Source of the DNA: CAWAHD01 sp963781785
GTDB lineage: Bacteria; Planctomycetota; Planctomycetia; Isosphaerales; Isosphaeraceae
DNA length: 64,000 nt
Reading direction: 5' to 3'
Assembly (NCBI GenBank): GCA_963781785.1
Contig: CAWAHD010000002.1
Span: forward strand, 2,294,001 to 2,358,000
Below, piece after piece: positions 58,283 through 64,000 of this stretch. Numbering within the stretch: position 1 is the first letter of the stretch; each line of letters opens with the position of its first letter. Made by a program: the position numbers and the translations under genes. The notes below the pieces were generated by a model that was not told the origin of the DNA, did not search any database, and saw only the letters and a list, made by a program, of their open reading frames with translations.

Positions 58283-59299
58283 ATGGAAAGCAAGGTTCCG
58301 ATCAAGCGGATCCTGGTGACGGGCTGCTGTGGCTTTATCGGCGCCAATTTCGTCCGCTTTGAATTGGAGAACGACCCCGGGGTCGAGCTCACTAACCTTG
58401 ATGACCTCACGTACGCGGGGAATCCCGACAATCTGGCAGGAATCGACGGAGACTCCCGCTATCGCTTCGTGAAGGGCGACGTCGCTGACAGGAAATTCGT
58501 GATGAAACTGGTGGCGGACGGCAACTTCGACGCGATCGTGAACTTCGCCGCGGAGAGCCACGTCGACCGTTCAATCAGCGACGCCACGCCGTTTCTGCGC
58601 ACCAACATCCTCGGCACGCAGTGCCTGCTTGACGCAGCGCGGGAGTCGCAGGTCCCCCGCTACGTCCAGGTGTCGACCGACGAGGTTTATGGCACGCTCG
58701 AGCCCAACGACCCGGCGTTCTCGGAAACGAATCCGCTGGCGCCCAATAGCCCGTACGCTGCCAGCAAGGCCGGCGCCGATCTGCTGGTGCGAGCCGCCCA
58801 CCATACCTTTGGCCTGGACACCGTCATCACCCGCTGCTCGAACAATTACGGCCCGTACCAGTTTCCGGAGAAGCTGATTCCTCTTTTCATCACGAATGTC
58901 ATGGCCGATATCCCTGTTCCGGTGTACGGTGACGGCCGCCAGGTGCGTGACTGGATCTACGTGCTGGACCACTGCCGCGGCATTGATGCAGCCCTCCGCC
59001 GTGGCGGTGCGGGCGAGGCCTACAACTTCGGCGGCAACAGCGAGCGTTTCAATATCGATGTCACCCGCACGATCCTCGATCTCTGCGCCAAGCCGCACAG
59101 CCTGATTCGATACGTCACTGACCGGCCGGGCCACGATCGCCGGTATGCCATTAACTGTTCCAAGGCTGAATCCGAGCTGGGATGGCATCCGACTGTCGCC
59201 TTCGATGAAGGGCTCGCCGCCACGGTCGATTGGTATCGGGCCAACAGTACATGGGTTGAGCGCGTGCGATCGGGTGCTTATCGCGCCTCTGTGAAATAA
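58283..59299 (+). CDS. rfbB: dTDP-glucose 4,6-dehydratase
   Basis: 338 residues, extended SDR fold. The NAD-binding loop VTGCCGFIGANFV is at residues ~13-25. VNFAAESHVDRSI, QVSTDEVYGTLE (catalytic Thr-Asp-Glu), NSPYAASKAGADLLVRA (Tyr-x3-Lys), TRCSNNYGPYQFPEKLIPLF and DRPGHDRRYAI are diagnostic. It makes dTDP-4-keto-6-deoxyglucose from the RfbA product. That intermediate is the expected substrate for the C-methyltransferase at 17076. RfbC and RfbD are not in the window. Confidence 0.96.
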   Translation: MESKVPIKRILVTGCCGFIGANFVRFELENDPGVELTNLDDLTYAGNPDNLAGIDGDSRYRFVKGDVADRKFVMKLVADGNFDAIVNFAAESHVDRSISDATPFLRTNILGTQCLLDAARESQVPRYVQVSTDEVYGTLEPNDPAFSETNPLAPNSPYAASKAGADLLVRAAHHTFGLDTVITRCSNNYGPYQFPEKLIPLFITNVMADIPVPVYGDGRQVRDWIYVLDHCRGIDAALRRGGAGEAYNFGGNSERFNIDVTRTILDLCAKPHSLIRYVTDRPGHDRRYAINCSKAESELGWHPTVAFDEGLAATVDWYRANSTWVERVRSGAYRASVK

Positions 59300-59391
59300 G
59301 CACCGTCCCACTGATTCTGATCCGACATCGCAGATCTTCTTGAGCGAAGCCTTGCGTTCGAGGCGTCATCCTATGCGAGCACTGGTGACCA

Positions 59392-60945
59392 ATGGATCGT
59401 GATGTCTCAAGCCGATCGTCGGCCGTTCCGAGCGCTCACTTAACTCAGCAGATCCTGTCCGTCGGCGTCGTACTGACGATCTGGTTCATCTGTCGTTGGA
59501 ACTTCGGCTCCGGCCTGTCGGGTAGCGATGACACGTTCTATGTTCGATACGCGCACTTGATGCACCGTGCGCCGATCAATCACTGGGAAGCGCGCTCGAT
59601 CTATATCTGGTCCCTTCGCGCGTGTTTCCTCGTGTTCGGCTACTCCGAGTACGTCGCCTGGATTCCCGGGCTTCTTTCCTCTCTCTTGACCCTGGCTTCC
59701 GTCGCATGGTTGACCCGATGGCCCCGATACCCGACCTGGCAAGGCTGGTCGGCGACGCTCCTGGCCGCAACCATCCCGGTCGACGTCATCTGCAGCACCT
59801 ATCCGGTCGCCACCAGCATGGCCTCCGGGTTTCTTTGTCTCGGGACGGCCGCGCTCTTGCAGGAGGGCGCCCGATGGCGCAGCGCAGGTGCGGTTCTGCT
59901 CAGTCTCTCATTCATTACTCATGAATACTGCTTTTACTTCGTGGCGATCGCGTGCCTGACGGCCGTGGTCTTCGATTCTCGGGGTTATCTCCGGCCGGCT
60001 GCGCTCTGTGCCTTCCTGTCTGTGACCTATATTGGTCTTGAGTGTTTGGTTTATCATTCTCAGCTCGGGCAGGCGACCTATCGTTTCCGCCTCTCGGCGT
60101 CGGGCATGGGGGATGACCGGATCGCCGTCGAGGCCGGTGGCAGCGCGGTCCGTTATTTCTTGATGCCCCTGCAACAGCTCCTGTTCAATAAAAGCACGGG
60201 GATTGACTTGATCGCGCTGTTCGCTGTCGGCGCCGCCGCGTTCCGGTCGTTCACGCGCCAGGAGCGGCTGCTCTATGTCATCGCGGCCTGCTACTGGATC
60301 TGGGCGGGCTACGGGCCGATGACGCCCTGGGAGTACAAACCGCCGTCGCGAGAGATCCGTCTGCTATTCCCCTACGTTCTGCCGATCTGTTACCTTCTCC
60401 CCTCGGCGTTAAGGGCGGCATTTTCCCGCCGTGTCGCTCGGCTTCTTCTCGGCGCGATCGTGGCGATTCATTTCGTGTGCTTGACCAGCGGCGGGCGGTG
60501 GGAGCAATCGAGCCGAAACGCCCGGGAAATGCTCGATTATGCGGCCGCGCACCCCCGGACTCGGTTCGTGACCGATGTCGGCACGCTCAATCAGATGTAT
60601 ATCGCCAACGACTGCCGTCTTCCCGACAACGTCGTTTGCGTGCCGGGTCCGAAGTCCGACGAGTGCTTGCAGGTCAACCGAGAGCCGAAAAAAGTGCCCA
60701 TCCGCCCGGACACTTCGGGAGTGACGGCCTTCCTCCACAATCACGAGGCCGACTGGCGAAATGTCGAGCCCGAGCTGCAAGACTGGGTTGCGGCTCGAGC
60801 TTGGCATGCAACGATCCAAAGACCGCGGGTGCTGAAGCCGCTCTTCAGGCCTTTTTCTCGGTGGCTCCCGGACGTGGATTTCTTTGTTCTCAACGATGGC
60901 TGGGAACTCGTCGAGTTGATTCCGTCGCGGAATCCGACTCAATGA
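59392..60945 (+). CDS. GT39/ArnT-like polytopic membrane glycosyltransferase
   Basis: 517 residues. About ten hydrophobic segments fill residues 20-370, and a soluble C-terminal domain follows. The first extracytoplasmic loop has LSGSDDTFYVRYAHLM, an acidic pair where PMT/ArnT enzymes carry their catalytic Asp. ATLLAATIPVDVICSTYPVA and LSFITHEYCFYFVAIAC are typical helices. It likely transfers a sugar from a polyprenyl-phosphate donor. Specificity unknown. The stop overlaps the next start. Confidence 0.78.
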   Translation: MDRDVSSRSSAVPSAHLTQQILSVGVVLTIWFICRWNFGSGLSGSDDTFYVRYAHLMHRAPINHWEARSIYIWSLRACFLVFGYSEYVAWIPGLLSSLLTLASVAWLTRWPRYPTWQGWSATLLAATIPVDVICSTYPVATSMASGFLCLGTAALLQEGARWRSAGAVLLSLSFITHEYCFYFVAIACLTAVVFDSRGYLRPAALCAFLSVTYIGLECLVYHSQLGQATYRFRLSASGMGDDRIAVEAGGSAVRYFLMPLQQLLFNKSTGIDLIALFAVGAAAFRSFTRQERLLYVIAACYWIWAGYGPMTPWEYKPPSREIRLLFPYVLPICYLLPSALRAAFSRRVARLLLGAIVAIHFVCLTSGGRWEQSSRNAREMLDYAAAHPRTRFVTDVGTLNQMYIANDCRLPDNVVCVPGPKSDECLQVNREPKKVPIRPDTSGVTAFLHNHEADWRNVEPELQDWVAARAWHATIQRPRVLKPLFRPFSRWLPDVDFFVLNDGWELVELIPSRNPTQ

Positions 60946-62249
60946 AGTATTTATTTTATACCATTTTAGTCGTATCGCTGTTCACTCGCACGCTCGAGGT
61001 AATTTCGATCGGCTGGTGGGCCGAGGGCCATTCCGAGCTCGGACCGGGAGAGGGCAGTCTGGAGGAGGTCCGGATCGCGCGGGACCTCGCGGAGGGTCGT
61101 GGGTTTCGTACTCCGTTCGGCACAAGAGGACATTTCGGCCTGTCTCCATCGGCCCATTCACCGCCCGGCTTCCCCTTTCTTCTGGCGGGGTTGATTCGCG
61201 CGGCCAGGCTCACGACCAGTGACACCGAATTGCCTTATCGTATTTGCCGTATCCTGAGCATCGTCTCCGGATCGGTTGCTGCCGGACTGCTGGCGCTGGC
61301 CGGCAGTCGTGCCGCCGGATTGTCAGCAGGCTGGACCGTCGGCCTGCTTGCAGCCTTCTTGCCCACACTCGTGACACAATCGGCGATCCTCTGGGACACG
61401 CCCTACGCCCTTCTGGCCGTCGCGGTCGGCGCGACTTTTGCTGCGCCCGCTCCGAAGCCCCGGTCCACGCTCTGGTACGCAGCGGTGGGTCTGTTCGACG
61501 GCCTTGCCACCCTCTTCAACCCGATTGTGGCTCCGTTCCTGGCCGCCGCAACGGCGGCCAGGCTGTCCGCCGAGGGCAGGCGTCTCCGCCTTTCATTGGT
61601 CGTCGCCGTCACCTGGTCGCTCTGCCTCGCCCCTTGGTTTGTCCGTAACGCGATCGTGTTCCACCGGTTGATACCGATCCGGCACAACCTCGGCCTGGAA
61701 CTCTGGCTTGGCAATCTACCGGGCGCCGACGGACGCAGCGCGATTCGACGACATCCGATGGACAGCGTCCCCGAGCAGCGGCTGATTGATCAGATCGGCG
61801 AAAGCTCCTACATGCAGATGAGGACCAAAGATGCGATCACTTTGATCAGATCGTCACCCGTCAGGTTTCTCAAGCTAATAGCCTGGAGAGCCTGTTTGTA
61901 CTGGTTCGGTGATGTCAGCAGGCCGACACGGCTCTTCGGAAAGTTTGTCCCCATGTTTTTCGGGTTCAACCTGCTGAAGGCCGCGGCCAACAGCCTGCTC
62001 TTGGCAGTCGCCTTGACCGGTCTCTGGCGCTGGCCGTCGCGTCCCGGGCGGCTGGCGCTCGGCTTGGGGATTCTGACCTTGCCCATGCCCTACTACGTGA
62101 CACACGTCTCGCCGAATTATCGAGCCATTGTCGATCCGCTCGTATGCCTGCTCGCGGGCACATTTCTGGCCACGATCGTCAATTCGTTCTTGCAGCGCCG
62201 CCGCGGGGTCCATGACGGCGTCCATGGTCTCGGCGGCGCTTTCCAGTGA
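60942..62249 (+). CDS. GT39/PMT-like polytopic membrane glycosyltransferase
   Basis: ATG 60942 overlaps the previous stop (ATGA). 435 residues with around ten hydrophobic segments. The first loop EEVRIARDLAEGRGF and the stretch SAHSPPGFPFLLAGLIRAA match bacterial PMT_2-type proteins. A LEWWLGN-like segment, LELWLGNLPGADGRSAIR, precedes the later loop. It forms a translationally coupled pair with the previous gene, so the two may act together or on sequential sugars. Confidence 0.8.
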   Translation: MKYLFYTILVVSLFTRTLEVISIGWWAEGHSELGPGEGSLEEVRIARDLAEGRGFRTPFGTRGHFGLSPSAHSPPGFPFLLAGLIRAARLTTSDTELPYRICRILSIVSGSVAAGLLALAGSRAAGLSAGWTVGLLAAFLPTLVTQSAILWDTPYALLAVAVGATFAAPAPKPRSTLWYAAVGLFDGLATLFNPIVAPFLAAATAARLSAEGRRLRLSLVVAVTWSLCLAPWFVRNAIVFHRLIPIRHNLGLELWLGNLPGADGRSAIRRHPMDSVPEQRLIDQIGESSYMQMRTKDAITLIRSSPVRFLKLIAWRACLYWFGDVSRPTRLFGKFVPMFFGFNLLKAAANSLLLAVALTGLWRWPSRPGRLALGLGILTLPMPYYVTHVSPNYRAIVDPLVCLLAGTFLATIVNSFLQRRRGVHDGVHGLGGAFQ

Positions 62250-62520
62250 ACATCTGACCGAGACCGGGTCTGGGCCTCCCGGCGCCGCGCATCGACTTCG
62301 CACGGCAGCCGGCCCTTGCGCGATCGAGAACACCATCGAGCCGGCCCGTGGGAATCGCAGTCCAGCGGAGTCGGTTCGCGGTCGCGCAGCAGACGGCGCG
62401 GATCGCGAATCCGGCGATTCCGCATGCGCAGCTAATCCGTTATGATCGGCGGGGTTCACCGATTGCGACTCATCATCGACCCACGCCCATGGGTTCCCCG
62501 ACCGATCGCCGGATGCTTAC

Positions 62521-63567
62521 ATGCCATTTGCCGCAGCTCCCCCCAGGCGCGAGTTCCGTTGTGAGTACACGCCCAACTGGGCTCCAATCCTCAGTCATCT
62601 CGGGGCCTCGCTCCTGGTCTCGTCGTACCACGCGGGGGAGCTCGTAGCCCTGGGCGTCGGGCTGGACGGGCTGGAAGTGTCGTTCCACCACTTCCAGCGA
62701 GCCATGGGCATCGCAGTCCAGGGTAACCGGATCGCCGTCGGGACGCAGACCGCAATCTGGTTCCTCGCCGAAGACCGCGAACTCGCGGCGCGGATCGAGC
62801 CGGCCGGCCGGTACGATGACTGTTTCCTCGCGCGGTCGGCACGGTTCACGGGCGAGATCCAGAGCCATGAGCTGGCCTGGTCAGGCGACGAGCTCTGGGT
62901 GGTCAACACGCGGTTCTCGTGCCTCTGCACGCTCGACGACCGGCACAGCTTTGTGCCTCGCTGGCGCCCGAGCTTCGTCACCACGCTCGCGGCTGAGGAT
63001 CGCTGCCACTTGAGCGGGCTGGCCATGGTCGATGGCCGCCCCAAATTGGTGACCGCGCTCGCGGAAACAGACCAGAAGGAGGGCTGGCGCGCGACCAAGG
63101 CCACGAGCGGCTGCTTGATCGATCTGGAAAGCAATGAGACGGTCGTGCGAGGCCTGGCGATGCCGCATTCGCCCCGCATTCACGCAGGGCGAGTCTGGCT
63201 CCTCGATTCGGGACGGGGCCGGCTCGTTACGGCAGACCTGGCGCGCGGGACGGTCGAGACCGTTGCCGAATTGCCGGGCTACACTCGCGGCCTCGCCGTG
63301 ATGGGTCCCTTGGCCTTTGTCGGCCTGTCGAGGATCCGTGAGACAAACTCAGACATCGGCGGAGTACCGATCGCCGAGCGCCCCGAGACATTGAAGAGCG
63401 GCGTCGCCATCGTCGAGCTCGCCTCCGGCCGTCAGGTCGCCCTCCTGGAATTCCGCTCGGGCATCGAAGAGGTTTTCGATGTCCAGTTGCTGCCCGGGAT
63501 CCGATCCCCCCTGATAGCGGGGCCTAACCCGCACATCGACTCGAAAGCCATCTGGGTTGTGCCTTGA
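62521..63567 (+). CDS. TIGR03032 family protein (beta-propeller-like)
   Basis: 348 residues, no signal peptide. Diagnostic segments: RCEYTPNWAPILSHLGASLL, VSSYHAGELVALG, FQRAMGIAVQGNRIAVGTQT, GEIQSHELAWSGDELWVVNT, RCHLSGLAMVDGRPKLVTAL, GLAMPHSPRIHAGRVWLLDS and VGLSRIRETN. The repeated strand pattern is that of a beta-propeller. No biochemical function is known for the family, which recurs near polysaccharide genes. It is the last gene of the locus before the terminator. Confidence 0.9.
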   Translation: MPFAAAPPRREFRCEYTPNWAPILSHLGASLLVSSYHAGELVALGVGLDGLEVSFHHFQRAMGIAVQGNRIAVGTQTAIWFLAEDRELAARIEPAGRYDDCFLARSARFTGEIQSHELAWSGDELWVVNTRFSCLCTLDDRHSFVPRWRPSFVTTLAAEDRCHLSGLAMVDGRPKLVTALAETDQKEGWRATKATSGCLIDLESNETVVRGLAMPHSPRIHAGRVWLLDSGRGRLVTADLARGTVETVAELPGYTRGLAVMGPLAFVGLSRIRETNSDIGGVPIAERPETLKSGVAIVELASGRQVALLEFRSGIEEVFDVQLLPGIRSPLIAGPNPHIDSKAIWVVP

Positions 63568-63652
63568 CTCGACCGCTCGTCCTCGCCGAGTAGACCGAGT
63601 CAATACCTGATCAATCGCGTCCGGGTTGTTCACCATCTCGACAGCAGAACAA

Positions 63653-63703
63653 GCCTCCGCGTCCGGCCGAAGAAATCGGCCGGACGCGGAGGCTTCTTAC
63701 TTT
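63653..63703. terminator. strong hairpin terminator between convergent genes
   Basis: A perfect 18-bp stem (63653-63670 pairs with 63676-63693) with a five-base AGAAA loop. TTCTTACTTT follows on the plus strand, and TTGTT is on the minus-strand side. It sits 85 bp after the TIGR03032 stop and 67 bp before the 3' end of the minus-strand gene, so it can serve both directions. Confidence 0.85.
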
Positions 63704-63760
63704 GTCTGAGGCTCGAGCCGACATCGATCAGTTGATCAGCCGGCGTTGTTGCGGCACTCG

Positions 63761-64000
63761 CTACACGCTTCCAATCGTGGTCTTTCGCTTCGGCTGAAGC
63801 ATATCTTGAGCGATTGCAGTCAAGAGAGGCTCTGGCAGAATTCCGACAGGGACGTTGCTGGTCAAGCTCGCGACCGCGATGCTCTGAGGCGCGCTCTGGG
63901 GGCTGATTGCCACGGTGGAACTCGAAGCCGCGTGGGCTCCGTTTTCAGAAGTTGCCTGCGCGGTGCCGGCGCTCGCGGCACTTACCGTAGCCGGAGCCGC
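63761..64000 (-). CDS. C-terminal end of an unidentified protein, 5' part outside the window
   Basis: Read from the right edge, 79 codons lead to a TAG at 63763-63761. The visible part is Ala/Ser/Thr-rich and low-complexity (ASAGTAQATSENGAHAASSS), then SLTSNVPVGILPEPLLTAIA, ending in KRKTTIGSV. No domain can be recognised. Its convergent position beside the terminator supports a real gene end. Confidence 0.55.
   Translation of the reverse strand, partial: AAPATVSAASAGTAQATSENGAHAASSSTVAISPQSAPQSIAVASLTSNVPVGILPEPLLTAIAQDMLQPKRKTTIGSV

Overview
The window is GC-rich and densely coding, and it reads as a chromosomal segment of a planctomycete, most likely of the Isosphaeraceae type. That assignment is an inference. 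It rests on the family mix: a DUF1080/ThuA protein, a free ThuA protein, a large secreted protein with carboxypeptidase-regulatory-like repeats, a secreted copper amine oxidase, a VanZ-LamG fusion and a very large glycosyltransferase cluster. I saw no rRNA, tRNA, CRISPR array or complete insertion sequence.

Left part (1-10.8 kb). A minus-strand alpha/beta hydrolase runs off the left edge. Next is a large plus-strand secreted repeat protein whose reading frame is broken three times. A tightly packed minus-strand operon follows: copper amine oxidase, DUF1080-ThuA fusion, sugar phosphate isomerase/epimerase, ThuA. A solitary zinc-ribbon methyltransferase comes last. About 1.1 kb of less GC-rich DNA without a convincing gene then leads to the polysaccharide locus.

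Polysaccharide locus (11.8-63.6 kb). It opens with a Wzz/BY-kinase and an undecaprenyl-phosphate sugar transferase. A sugar-modification block follows (DUF4910 protein on the other strand, C-methyltransferase, PhyH-like dioxygenase, class IV aminotransferase, sulfotransferase). Two complete Wzm/Wzt export pairs are interleaved with FkbM methyltransferase and GT4/GT2 glycosyltransferases. Further on come three acyltransferase-3 proteins, an SGNH protein, a duplicated Cys-rich protein, a methyltransferase, VanZ-LamG, a second sulfotransferase, an O-antigen-ligase/polymerase-like protein, more glycosyltransferases, a synthase-like GT2 coupled to a NodB-like protein, RfbA and RfbB, a CysE-like acetyltransferase, a beta-helix protein, two GT39-like membrane proteins and a TIGR03032 protein. 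A strong hairpin terminator closes the locus, facing the 3' end of an unidentified minus-strand gene at the right edge. Together these genes suggest a cell-surface polysaccharide that is methylated, acylated and sulfated, and possibly more than one glycan.

Two observations stand out. First, the promoters and the first ~175 nt of the leaders of the BY-kinase gene (from 11844) and of the first wzm gene (from 21795) are homologous. They share -35/-10 spacing, short sequence blocks at a constant offset of 9951-9952 nt, and an inverted repeat with a 16-nt loop. This is a candidate undescribed regulatory leader RNA or operator system for the locus. Second, about 16 frameshifts interrupt otherwise well-conserved genes. 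Up to seven fit loss of one GC dinucleotide from an inferred GCGCGC, which points to systematic consensus errors rather than gene decay. The affected genes are annotated here as single loci spanning the shifts.
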